From the NCBI RefSeq assembly GCF_002307495.1, contig NZ_NTMR01000017.1, positions 110,929 through 174,928 on the forward strand: DNA of 64,000 bases, in the 5' to 3' direction. A program made the position numbers and the translations under genes. Under the pieces are notes generated by a model. The model saw only the letters and a program-made list of their open reading frames with translations, was not told the origin of the DNA and ran no database searches. Below, in pieces: positions 53,275 to 64,000 of this stretch; the first letter of the stretch is position 1, and each line of letters opens with the position of its first letter. The DNA is from Pseudomonas abyssi (GTDB lineage Bacteria; Pseudomonadota; Gammaproteobacteria; Pseudomonadales; Pseudomonadaceae).

Positions 53275-55653
53275 CTATTTCCTTAGTGTGGCGTTGAACC
53301 CTTGCTCCAAGGACTGCAGCACTCTGTCCATGACAGCATTCACCTCGTCATCAGTAAGAGTGCGCGACGAATCCTGCAACGTCAAGCCGATTGCCATGCT
53401 TTTTCTATGCGGATCAATACCTTTGCCCTCATAAACGTCAAACAACCTGAGGTTTTTGAGATGGGCTCCGGCTTCTGCACGAATGCAGGACAGCAGATCC
53501 TCGGCCAGCACGTCACGGTCCACCACCAGCGCTATGTCACGTCTGACTTCAGGGTAGCGGGACAATTCCACAAAGCGCGGCAACTGACCCTGGCAAATTT
53601 TCGCCAATGCCAACTCGAACACAAAAACGGGGCCGTTAAGGTCCAAGTCAGCAACCAGCTGCGGGTGCAGCGCGCCGATCAGGCCGACCTGCTCCTCGCC
53701 ATTGAGGATGCAAGCCGACTGGCCCGGGTGCAGTGCCGGGTGGTCAACCGGTGCAAAACGGAAAGCAACACCGGCTGCGCTTTGCGCCAGGATGGCTTCA
53801 ACATCAGCTTTGACGTCAAAGAAGTCGACCTTCTCGGCACCATTGGCCCAACCTTCTGGCTGTCGGCTGCCGGTCACGATACCCGACAGCATGACTTCCT
53901 GCAGCAGGCCATGGGCGCCGGGAATAAAGCGCTGACCAGTTTCAAACAGACGTACCCGGCTCTGCTGACGGTTCTGGTTGTACTGCGCGGCCTTGCTCAG
54001 ACCCGGCCACAGCGAGGGACGCATAACGGCCATGTCGCTGGAGATCGAGTTGGCCAGCGCCAGGGGTTCGATCTCCGGCTCGAACTGCTTGCTCAGGCCC
54101 GGCTCGATGAAGCTGTAAGTAATGGCTTCATGGTAGCCACGGGCGACCAGCAGGCGACGCAGCACGGTCAGCTCGCCGCGGGCCTCCGGCTTGCCAGCCA
54201 GACTGAGGGCTGCGGTCGGTGCGCTGACCGGCAGGCGGTTGTAACCATACAGGCGGGCCAGCTCTTCGATCAGATCCACTTCGATACTGATATCGAAGCG
54301 GTGACTGGGTACATCGATCTGCCACTGGCCATTACCAATCGCGGTAACGCCCAGCCCAAGACCGGAGAGATAACCGACCACGTCGGCCTCACCCATCTGC
54401 ATGCCGAGCATCTGGGTGATGCGGTCATTGCGCAAGGTGATTTGCTTGAGTGAGGGCAATGCGCCCTGCTCGACCGCCTCGATGACCGGACCTGGCTCAC
54501 CACCGACGATCTCCAGGATCAGGGCCGTCGCACGCTCGATGGCCTCACGCTGCAGTTGCCAGTCAACGCCTCGCTCAAAGCGATGCGAAGAGTCGGTGTG
54601 CAGGCTGTAGCCACGCGCCTTGCCGGCGATGGCGATGGTGTCGAAGAAGGCGCTTTCCAGGAACAGATCACGGGTGTTCTCGCTCACACCGCTGTGCTCC
54701 CCACCCATGATGCCGGCCATAGCCAGCGGGCGTTCGTGGTCTGCAATCACCAGGGTATCTGCACGCAGGCTGATTTCCTGGCCATCCAGCAGCACCAGCG
54801 GCTCGCCCTCTTCGGCCAGGCGCACACGAATGCCGCCCTTGATTTCGGCGAGGTCAAAGGCGTGCATCGGCTGACCCAGTTCGAGCATCACGTAGTTGGT
54901 GATGTCGACCACTGCATCAATGCTGCGGATATCGCTGCGACGCAGGCGCTCGACCATCCACAGGGGCGTGGCGCGCGACAGGTCAACATTGCGGATCACC
55001 CGGCCCAGATAACGTGGGCAAGCCTCGCTAGCAAACAGCTCTACCGGACGCACCTCTTCATGGACGGCCGCGACCGGCTCGACCTTGACACGGCAAACCT
55101 CGGCGCCATAGTTGGCACCCACTTCACGGGCCAGGCCGGCGATAGACAAGCAATCGCCACGGTTCGGCGTCAGGTCGACTTCAATGATGGCGTCATCCAG
55201 GCCCAGGTACTCGCGCACGTTCTGCCCGACCGGGGCATCCTGCGGCAGCTCATAGAGGCCGTCGTGATCTTCTGAAACCTTTAGCTCGGCCGCCGAGCAC
55301 AGCATGCCGAAGGACTCGACACCACGCAGCTTGGCCTTCTTGATTTTGAAGTCCTCACCCAGCACGGCCCCCACCATGGCGAACGGGATCTTGATACCAG
55401 CGCGAGCGTTCGGCGCCCCACAAACAACCTGAAACTCCTCACTGCCATTGCTGACGCGGCACACACGCAGCTTGTCGGCATCGGGGTGCTGCTCGGCACT
55501 GAGAATCTCGCCCACCACAACGCCGGAGAACTCACCGGCTGCCGGGGTAACGCTATCTACTTCGAGTCCGGTCATGGACAGGCGCGCCACCAAGTCGTCA
55601 CGAGAAACGTCAGGGTTTACCCAGGTGCGCAGCCACTGTTCACTGAATTTCAT
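53275..55653 (-). CDS. pheT: Phenylalanine--tRNA ligase beta subunit
   Basis: The 792-residue protein starts [20 protein letters not shown] and has the tRNA-binding domain ([20 protein letters not shown]), B3/B4 and B5 domains and the C-terminal anticodon-binding domain ([17 protein letters not shown]). Length is normal. It pairs with PheS to charge tRNA-Phe; the genes are 39 bp apart in one operon. Confidence 0.97.
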   Translation of the reverse strand: MKFSEQWLRTWVNPDVSRDDLVARLSMTGLEVDSVTPAAGEFSGVVVGEILSAEQHPDADKLRVCRVSNGSEEFQVVCGAPNARAGIKIPFAMVGAVLGEDFKIKKAKLRGVESFGMLCSAAELKVSEDHDGLYELPQDAPVGQNVREYLGLDDAIIEVDLTPNRGDCLSIAGLAREVGANYGAEVCRVKVEPVAAVHEEVRPVELFASEACPRYLGRVIRNVDLSRATPLWMVERLRRSDIRSIDAVVDITNYVMLELGQPMHAFDLAEIKGGIRVRLAEEGEPLVLLDGQEISLRADTLVIADHERPLAMAGIMGGEHSGVSENTRDLFLESAFFDTIAIAGKARGYSLHTDSSHRFERGVDWQLQREAIERATALILEIVGGEPGPVIEAVEQGALPSLKQITLRNDRITQMLGMQMGEADVVGYLSGLGLGVTAIGNGQWQIDVPSHRFDISIEVDLIEELARLYGYNRLPVSAPTAALSLAGKPEARGELTVLRRLLVARGYHEAITYSFIEPGLSKQFEPEIEPLALANSISSDMAVMRPSLWPGLSKAAQYNQNRQQSRVRLFETGQRFIPGAHGLLQEVMLSGIVTGSRQPEGWANGAEKVDFFDVKADVEAILAQSAAGVAFRFAPVDHPALHPGQSACILNGEEQVGLIGALHPQLVADLDLNGPVFVFELALAKICQGQLPRFVELSRYPEVRRDIALVVDRDVLAEDLLSCIRAEAGAHLKNLRLFDVYEGKGIDPHRKSMAIGLTLQDSSRTLTDDEVNAVMDRVLQSLEQGFNATLRK

Positions 55654-55692
55654 TATCGATTCCTGCTGTCAAAAGGGTTGCGGGTGCGGCGC

Positions 55693-56752
<1,060 letters not shown>

Positions 56753-56804
56753 CATTGACGTTGCCAGCCACGCCGCGAGGCGCGGTGATTGTCGTAACGA
56801 GGGC

Positions 56805-57161
56805 TTAAGCCAGGCTAGCCTTTGCTTTTTCGACAATCGCGGTAAACGCCGCTTTTTCGTTCACGGCCAGATCAGCCAGAACCTTACGATCGATCTCGAC
56901 GGACGCCTTTTTCAGACCGGCGATCAGGCGGCTGTAAGACAGACCGTTCTGACGAGCACCAGCGTTGATACGGGCAATCCACAGCGCGCGGAACTGACGC
57001 TTGCGCTGCTTGCGGTCACGATACGCATACTGACCAGCTTTGATAACCGCTTGCTTGGCAACGCGGAACACGCGTGAACGCGCACCGTAGTAACCTTTAG
57101 CCAGCTTGAGAACTTTCTTGTGACGCTTGCGCGCCATGACACCACGTTTTACACGAGCCAT
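56805..57161 (-). CDS. rplT: 50S ribosomal protein L20
   Basis: The 118-residue basic protein starts [20 protein letters not shown], followed by [16 protein letters not shown], the invariant L20 start. It is complete. In the infC-rpmI-rplT unit L20 usually represses its own operon by binding the mRNA. Confidence 0.97.
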   Translation of the reverse strand: MARVKRGVMARKRHKKVLKLAKGYYGARSRVFRVAKQAVIKAGQYAYRDRKQRKRQFRALWIARINAGARQNGLSYSRLIAGLKKASVEIDRKVLADLAVNEKAAFTAIVEKAKASLA

Positions 57162-57192
57162 TGCTTTCTTCCTCTAACCTGTACCTTGATGA

Positions 57193-57387
57193 TTAACGCA
57201 GACGCAGCATGCGCTCGACTTTTTGGACGTCAGCAGCGTTCAGCTGCGAAGTGCCGCGAAGTTGACGCTTACGCTTGGTGCTCATCTTGGTCAGGATGTG
57301 GCTTTTGAAAGCATGCTTGTGCTTGATGCCGTTCCCGGTTTTCTTGAAGCGCTTGGCAGCGCCACTTTTGGTCTTCATCTTTGCCAT
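57193..57387 (-). CDS. rpmI: 50S ribosomal protein L35
   Basis: The 64-residue basic protein starts [20 protein letters not shown] and includes [20 protein letters not shown], typical of L35. It lies between infC and rplT. Confidence 0.97.
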   Translation of the reverse strand: MAKMKTKSGAAKRFKKTGNGIKHKHAFKSHILTKMSTKRKRQLRGTSQLNAADVQKVERMLRLR

Positions 57388-57448
57388 GTTCAGTTACTCC
57401 AAATTGAAGTGCATCAAATAATCGCAAGGCCTGGCGTTGCCCTGGAGA

Positions 57449-57994
57449 TTACTTTTTCTTTTTGGGGGCGATGACCATCATCAGCTGACGACCTTCCATC
57501 TTCGGGTGCTGTTCCACGGTGCCGTATTCAAGCAGGTCGTTTTCAACCCGTTTCAACAGCTCCATGCCCAGCTCCTGATGGGCCATTTCGCGACCACGGA
57601 ATCGCAACGATACCTTGGCCTTGTCCCCTTCAGAGAGGAAACGAATCAGGTTGCGAAGCTTGACCTGATAGTCACCCTCTTCCGTCCCTGGGCGAAACTT
57701 GATTTCCTTGATCTGAATCTGCTTCTGATTCTTGCGCGCGGCGGCTTGCTGCTTCTTCTTCTCGAAGATGTGCTTGCCGTAGTCCATGATGCGGCACACG
57801 GGCGGTGCCGCATCGGGGGAGATTTCAACCAGATCCAGCTTGGCCTCTTCAGCGGCGGCTATCGCCTCCTGAATGGATACGACGCCGACCTGCTCTCCGT
57901 CGGGGCCAATGAGGCGCACTTCGCGCGCCGTGATGTTTTCGTTAATCGGCGGGCGTTGCGCAGCTTTTCTGTCTTGTCTCATCTCGCGTTTAAT
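57449..57994 (-). CDS. infC: Translation initiation factor IF-3 (AUU start)
   Basis: The protein has [19 protein letters not shown] at the N-terminus, the helical linker [20 protein letters not shown] and the C-terminal domain ending [11 protein letters not shown] place the start at ATT 57994 (IKREMRQD), four codons before the first ATG, because the AUU start and this leader are conserved in gammaproteobacteria; it has GGAG upstream. The rare start lets IF-3 limit its own synthesis. The start is 2 bp after the thrS stop. Confidence 0.92.
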   Translation of the reverse strand: MKREMRQDRKAAQRPPINENITAREVRLIGPDGEQVGVVSIQEAIAAAEEAKLDLVEISPDAAPPVCRIMDYGKHIFEKKKQQAAARKNQKQIQIKEIKFRPGTEEGDYQVKLRNLIRFLSEGDKAKVSLRFRGREMAHQELGMELLKRVENDLLEYGTVEQHPKMEGRQLMMVIAPKKKK

Positions 57995-57996
57995 CT

Positions 57997-59922
57997 TTAT
58001 TGCTCCGAATTCGGGCGGCCTCGTTGTGCGATAGCGCTGTCGAGGAATGCAGTGAACTCGGTGATAGACATCGAACCCAGATCTTTACCCTCTCGCGTGC
58101 GCACGGCCACGGTTTGCGATTCTACTTCGCGGTCTCCGACTACCAGCAGGTAGGGAGTCTTGTGCAAAGTATGCTCGCGGATTTTAAAGCCGATCTTTTC
58201 GTTTCTCAAGTCCGCAACGGCACGATAGCCCGAATCAGTGAGAGTTTTCTCTACTTCGGCACAAAATTCAGCCTGATTGTCGGTAATATTCAGCACCGCA
58301 GCCTGAGTTGGTGCAAGCCAGGCCGGGAAGTCACCCGCGTAGTGCTCGATCAAAATCCCGATAAAGCGCTCGAAGGAACCAAGAATCGCGCGGTGCAGCA
58401 TGACCGGCGTCTTGCGCGCGCCATCTTCAGCCACATACTGCGCGCCTAGACGACCCGGCAGCATGAAGTCCAGCTGCAGCGTGCCGCACTGCCAGACCCG
58501 ACCGATACAGTCGCGCAGCGAAAACTCGATCTTCGGACCGTAGAATGCCCCCTCGCCCGGCTGCAACTCCCACTCCAGACCCGCCTCGTTCAGCGCATCC
58601 TCCAGACCTTTTTCCGCCTGATCCCAGAGCGCATCGTCACCAACGCGGCTTTCCGGGCGGGTAGACAGCTTCAGCTCAACATCGTCAAAGCCGAAATCAC
58701 GGTAAACCTTGAGGGTCAGGGCGATAAAGTCTGCAGCTTCTTTCTTCACCTGCTCATCGGTACAGAAGATGTGCGCATCGTCCTGAGTGAAACCACGCAC
58801 GCGCATCAGGCCGTGCAGCGAGCCAGACGGCTCGTTGCGGTGACAGGAACCAAACTCGGCCAGGCGCAGCGGCAGTTCGCGGTAGCTCTTCAGGCCCTGA
58901 TTGAACACCTGGATGTGGCAGGGGCAGTTCATCGGCTTGACCGCGTAATCACGGCTTTCCGACTCGGTGGTGAACATCGCGGCGCCGTAGTGTTCCCAGT
59001 GGCCGGAGCGTTCCCACAGCACACGATCCACGACCTGCGGGGTCTTGATCTCTTTGTAGCCGGCGTCGATCTGCACCTTGCGCATGTACTGCTCAAGCAC
59101 CTGATAGATGGACCAGCCATTGGGGTGCCAGAACACCATGCCCGGCGCTTCTTCCTGGGTGTGGAACAGGTCAAGACGCTTGCCGATCTTGCGGTGATCG
59201 CGCTTCTCGGCCTCTTCCATACGCTGAATGTACGCGGCCAGCTGCTTCTTGTCCGCCCAGGCGGTGCCATAAATGCGCTGCAGCTGCTCGTTCTTGGCAT
59301 CACCGCGCCAGTAGGCGCCAGAGATACGGGTCAGCTTGAATGCTTTCAGGAAGCGCGTGTTCGGCACGTGCGGACCGCGGCACATGTCGACATATTCTTC
59401 GTGGTAGTACAAGCCCATCGTCTTCTCGTCGGGCATATCCTCGACCAGACGCAGCTTGTACTCCTCACCACGGGACTCGAACACCTTGATGACCTCGTCA
59501 CGCGGGGTCACCTTCTTGATTACGTCGTAATCGGTGGCGATCAGCTCGGCCATGCGTTTTTCGATGGCCGCCATGTCATCCGGCGTAAAGGGGCGTTCGT
59601 AGGAAATGTCGTAATAGAAGCCATCATCAATCACCGGGCCAATCACCATCTTGGCGGTGGGATACAGCTGCTTGACGGCATGACCGATCAGGTGAGCACA
59701 GGAGTGGCGGATAATCTCGACGCCTTCCTCGTCCTTGGCGGTGATGATCTGCAGGGTTGCGTCCTGCTCGATCAGGTCGCAGGCATCGACCAGGCGACCA
59801 TCAACCTTGCCGGCGATCGTCGCTTTGGCCAGGCCGGCACCAATCGATTGGGCGACTTCGGATACGGTAACGGGATTATCGAAACGACGTTGACTGCCGT
59901 CAGGGAGGGTAATAACGGGCAT
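57997..59922 (-). CDS. thrS: Threonine--tRNA ligase
   Basis: From ATG 59922 ([20 protein letters not shown]) the 641-residue protein has the TGS domain, the editing domain ([16 protein letters not shown]), and class II core motifs ([17 protein letters not shown] region, [20 protein letters not shown]). The stretch up to 59964 has no ribosome site. It opens the thrS-infC-rpmI-rplT-pheST-ihfA cluster. Confidence 0.97.
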   Translation of the reverse strand: MPVITLPDGSQRRFDNPVTVSEVAQSIGAGLAKATIAGKVDGRLVDACDLIEQDATLQIITAKDEEGVEIIRHSCAHLIGHAVKQLYPTAKMVIGPVIDDGFYYDISYERPFTPDDMAAIEKRMAELIATDYDVIKKVTPRDEVIKVFESRGEEYKLRLVEDMPDEKTMGLYYHEEYVDMCRGPHVPNTRFLKAFKLTRISGAYWRGDAKNEQLQRIYGTAWADKKQLAAYIQRMEEAEKRDHRKIGKRLDLFHTQEEAPGMVFWHPNGWSIYQVLEQYMRKVQIDAGYKEIKTPQVVDRVLWERSGHWEHYGAAMFTTESESRDYAVKPMNCPCHIQVFNQGLKSYRELPLRLAEFGSCHRNEPSGSLHGLMRVRGFTQDDAHIFCTDEQVKKEAADFIALTLKVYRDFGFDDVELKLSTRPESRVGDDALWDQAEKGLEDALNEAGLEWELQPGEGAFYGPKIEFSLRDCIGRVWQCGTLQLDFMLPGRLGAQYVAEDGARKTPVMLHRAILGSFERFIGILIEHYAGDFPAWLAPTQAAVLNITDNQAEFCAEVEKTLTDSGYRAVADLRNEKIGFKIREHTLHKTPYLLVVGDREVESQTVAVRTREGKDLGSMSITEFTAFLDSAIAQRGRPNSEQ

Positions 59923-60070
59923 GTGCCACTCCTTCTCAGTGGTGACCCCTACGCAAGGCCACATGATGGAAACGCCGCACGAATGCCCCGCTGCAGTTCA
60001 TACCGGTGTCACGATTACCGGCAGCCCTCATCAGGCTACTGCAACAGCACGCCGTACGGCACAGAAACAA

Positions 60071-60100
60071 AAAACCCGGCCACAGGGACCGGGTTTTAAA
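60071..60100 (-). terminator. Terminator after tRNA-Val
   Basis: AAAACCCGG and CCGGGTTTT form a stem with a 9-nt loop just past tRNA-Val on the minus strand, followed by a T run (TTTTTTG). Confidence 0.75.
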
Positions 60101-60102
60101 TT

Positions 60103-60179
60103 TGGTAGGCACGATTGGATTCGAACCAACGACCCCCACCATGTCAAGGTGGTGCTCTAACCAACTGAGCTACGTGCCT
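60103..60179 (-). tRNA. tRNA-Val(GAC)
   Basis: The 77-nt cloverleaf starts AGGCACG and ends with encoded CCA. The anticodon loop TTGACAT in stem CCACC/GGTGG gives GAC. T-arm GGTTCGAATCC is standard. It lies between uvrB and thrS. Confidence 0.95.
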
Positions 60180-60338
60180 GCGATGGGGGCGAACTTTACG
60201 CACCACCCCGCACACTGTCAAGCACTAAGTTACTGAAAACCTGAAAAAACCTTGGTTGCCAGACAAGGCGCTCAACAAACAACCAACCACTGTCTAATCT
60301 TTATCCAAATCGCTCAAATAAAGACCAGAAAAGCGGCC

Positions 60339-62351
<2,013 letters not shown>

Positions 62352-62624
62352 TACCGGACCTCACAGGGCGATACAAACGAACATGATAACGCAGCCGGCC
62401 ACGTCAGGCGCTGTCGCCATTTCGTTCCGGCCTGCGGATTCAGGATACGGAACATGGGAACCCGATTGGAGTTATGCGTTCAGTTCTCTATAATAAACGG
62501 CCGCTAAGACGTCATTGATCGACCCGGTTGGCGGAGTACATCACCTCCCGCCTGCCCGCTCGATGCCCTGCACCGGCACAGCCCGACACCCTACATTCAC
62601 TTGAATATCGAGTTTGCCCATATC

Positions 62625-63827
62625 ATGAGTTTGTTTTCCCCGGTAGAACTGGCCCCGCGTGACCCCATCCTTGGCTTGAACGAAGCATTCAATGCCGATA
62701 CCCGTGCGAACAAAGTCAATCTGGGTGTTGGCGTGTACTGCAATGAGGCCGGTAAGGTACCGCTGCTGCGCGCTGTGCAAGCGGCAGAAGAGGCTCGCGT
62801 GGCCGAGCACGCCGCCCGCGCCTACCTGCCGATCGACGGCCTGGCGCCCTACGACCTGGCCGTACAAAAGCTGCTGTTTGGCGCCGATTCAGCACTGCTG
62901 GATTCCGGCCGCCTGATTACTGCCCAGGCCCTGGGCGGCACTGGTGCACTGAAACTCGGCGCGGACTTCCTCTACCGCCTGACCGACAAGCGCACCGTCG
63001 CGATCAGCAACCCCAGCTGGGAAAACCACCGCGCCCTGTTCGAAGCCGCCGGCTATGACGTGGTCAACTACACCTATTTTGACCCGGCGACCAACGGCCT
63101 GAACCTGGACGGCATGCTGGCCGATCTGGAAGCGCTGGCCGAAGGCAGTGTGGTTATCCTGCACGCCTGTTGCCACAACCCGACAGGCGTTGATCTGGGC
63201 CTGGCCGACTGGGCCAAGGTGATCGACGTCGTCGGTCGCCGCCAGCTGGTACCCTTCTTGGACATCGCCTATCAAGGCTTTGGCGAAAACCTCGAAGACG
63301 ACGCCGTCGCTGTGCGTCTGTTCGCCGAGTCCGGTCTGCCCTTCCTGGTGGCCAGTTCCTTCTCCAAGTCGTTCTCGCTGTACGGTGAGCGCGTCGGCGC
63401 TCTGACCATGGTCACCGCCAGCCAGGAAGAAACCGCACCGGTGCTGTCGCAGCTCAAGCGCGTCATCCGCACCAACTACTCCAACCCGCCGACCCACGGC
63501 GCCAAGGTGGTTGCAGCGGTTCTGACCAATCCCGAGCTGTACGCCCAATGGGAAGCAGAGCTGGCCGAGATGCGCGACCGCATCCGCGACATGCGCGCCG
63601 CACTGGTCGAAAAGCTGCAGGCCGCCGGTGTCGAGCAGGACGTCAGCTTTATCCAGCGCCAACGCGGCATGTTCTCCTTCTCTGGCCTGAGCAAAGACCA
63701 GGTCGCTCGCCTGGCAGATGAGTTCGGCATTTACGCTGTCGGCAGCGGCCGTATCTGTGTAGCTGCGCTGAACACCAGCAACATTGACGCTGTGGCAACC
63801 GCCATGGCGGCAGTGATGAAGGGCTAA
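62625..63827 (+). CDS. tyrB-like: Aromatic-amino-acid / aspartate aminotransferase (class I)
   Basis: From ATG 62625 (MSLFSPVELAPRDPILGLNE) the 400-residue PLP enzyme has VNLGVGVYCNEAGKVP, HACCHNPTGVDL, the PLP lysine region ASSFSKSFSLYGERVGAL and the C-terminal RGMFSFSGLS. It transfers amino groups between aromatic or acidic amino acids and 2-oxoglutarate. Divergent from uvrB, as in Pseudomonas. Substrate preference (TyrB versus AspC) cannot be read off. Confidence 0.92.
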   Translation: MSLFSPVELAPRDPILGLNEAFNADTRANKVNLGVGVYCNEAGKVPLLRAVQAAEEARVAEHAARAYLPIDGLAPYDLAVQKLLFGADSALLDSGRLITAQALGGTGALKLGADFLYRLTDKRTVAISNPSWENHRALFEAAGYDVVNYTYFDPATNGLNLDGMLADLEALAEGSVVILHACCHNPTGVDLGLADWAKVIDVVGRRQLVPFLDIAYQGFGENLEDDAVAVRLFAESGLPFLVASSFSKSFSLYGERVGALTMVTASQEETAPVLSQLKRVIRTNYSNPPTHGAKVVAAVLTNPELYAQWEAELAEMRDRIRDMRAALVEKLQAAGVEQDVSFIQRQRGMFSFSGLSKDQVARLADEFGIYAVGSGRICVAALNTSNIDAVATAMAAVMKG

Positions 63828-63833
63828 GCTTCA

Positions 63834-63857
63834 AGGCCCGGTTGCAAAACCGGGCCT
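63834..63857 (+). terminator. Hairpin after the aminotransferase gene
   Basis: AGGCCCGGTT and AACCGGGCCT form a perfect 10-bp stem with a GCAA tetraloop, 7 bp past the stop. No T run follows, so it may be a weak or factor-aided terminator. Confidence 0.55.
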
Positions 63858-63864
63858 CAAGACG

Positions 63865-63892
63865 TTGACTTTGATCGATTTTTTGGTAAAGT
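63865..63892 (+). promoter_or_regulatory. Promoter of tRNA-Asn
   Basis: TTGACT (63865-63870) and TAAAGT (63887-63892) are 16 bp apart, with a GC-rich discriminator (GCGCAGCG) before the tRNA start at 63906, as expected for a stable-RNA promoter. Confidence 0.6.
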
Positions 63893-63905
63893 GCGCAGCG
63901 TCCGA

Positions 63906-63981
63906 TCCGCGATAGCTCAGTCGGTAGAGCAAATGACTGTTAATCATTGGGTCCCTGGTTCGAGTCCAGGTCGCGGAGCCA
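63906..63981 (+). tRNA. tRNA-Asn(GTT)
   Basis: The 76-nt cloverleaf starts TCCGCGA and ends with encoded CCA. The anticodon loop CTGTTAA in stem AATGA/TCATT gives GTT. T-arm GGTTCGAGTCC. A terminator of the AAAACCCGGC type begins at 63987 and runs off the window. Confidence 0.95.
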
Positions 63982-64000
63982 AATTGAAAAACCCGGCATC

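Noticed and set aside
53302..54453. 383-codon plus-strand frame
   Set aside because: Antisense to pheT, a well-supported gene.
58771..60099. 442-codon plus-strand frame
   Set aside because: Antisense to thrS and crossing its start; no ribosome site or recognisable domain.

Overview
The window joins a typical Pseudomonas (sensu lato) chromosomal block to the right-hand part of a large integrative and conjugative element (ICE). From about 52.5 kb to the right edge the genes are ordinary core genes in the order known from Pseudomonadaceae: tRNA-Pro(GGG), a MerR-type regulator, ihfA, pheT, pheS, rplT, rpmI, infC (AUU start), thrS, tRNA-Val(GAC), uvrB, an aromatic/aspartate aminotransferase and tRNA-Asn(GTT). 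Gene order, moderately high GC and AAAACCCGG-type terminators point to Pseudomonas or a close relative such as Halopseudomonas; the species cannot be named.

From about 16.8 to 51.3 kb lies the backbone of a PFGI-1/ICEclc-class (MPF-G) element, nearly all on the minus strand. Reading from the tRNA side it carries an AlpA-like regulator, ParA, ParB, DUF2857, an STY4528-type replication protein, PFL_4669-family, DUF3158, SSB, topoisomerase III, several small ICE-conserved genes (one a duplicated DUF3577 protein), PilL, the coupling ATPase TraD, a lytic transglycosylase, a run of small membrane and periplasmic transfer proteins, and the VirB4-like ATPase. The relaxase, the TraG/TraU-type genes and the integrase are not in the window; they are expected beyond the left edge. 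The intact tRNA-Pro has its 3' end facing the element and is the likely attachment site. Beside it lie a broken IS21 istA and a 3' gene tail that may be the remains of an integrase.

Cargo sits in at least three places. (1) Left of the VirB4 gene, 1-16.8 kb: two divergent gene sets that each carry a ComEC-like metallo-beta-lactamase protein (the plus-strand set is lipoprotein, MBL hydrolase, 4-TM protein); then a three-gene DUF4007 / large ATPase / PAPS-reductase-like operon matching SspB-SspC-SspD of single-strand DNA phosphorothioation; then, on the opposite strand, an unusual histidine kinase with two GHKL ATPase domains and a partner with an enlarged receiver domain. (2) Between the RAQPRD gene and the PFL_4697-family gene, 24.6-27.1 kb: an AbiH-family gene divergent from a low-GC gene with a PIN-like C-terminus. 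(3) Between topB and ssb, 40.1-43.8 kb: a Fic protein, a CHAD protein and an intact IS3-family element. IS relics mark several cargo borders.

The element therefore looks like a conjugative carrier of several (probable) anti-phage or conflict modules. The least described parts are the lipoprotein/MBL/4-TM operon, the dual-GHKL kinase with enlarged receiver next to an SspBCD set that lacks SspA and SspE, and the AbiH/PIN pair.
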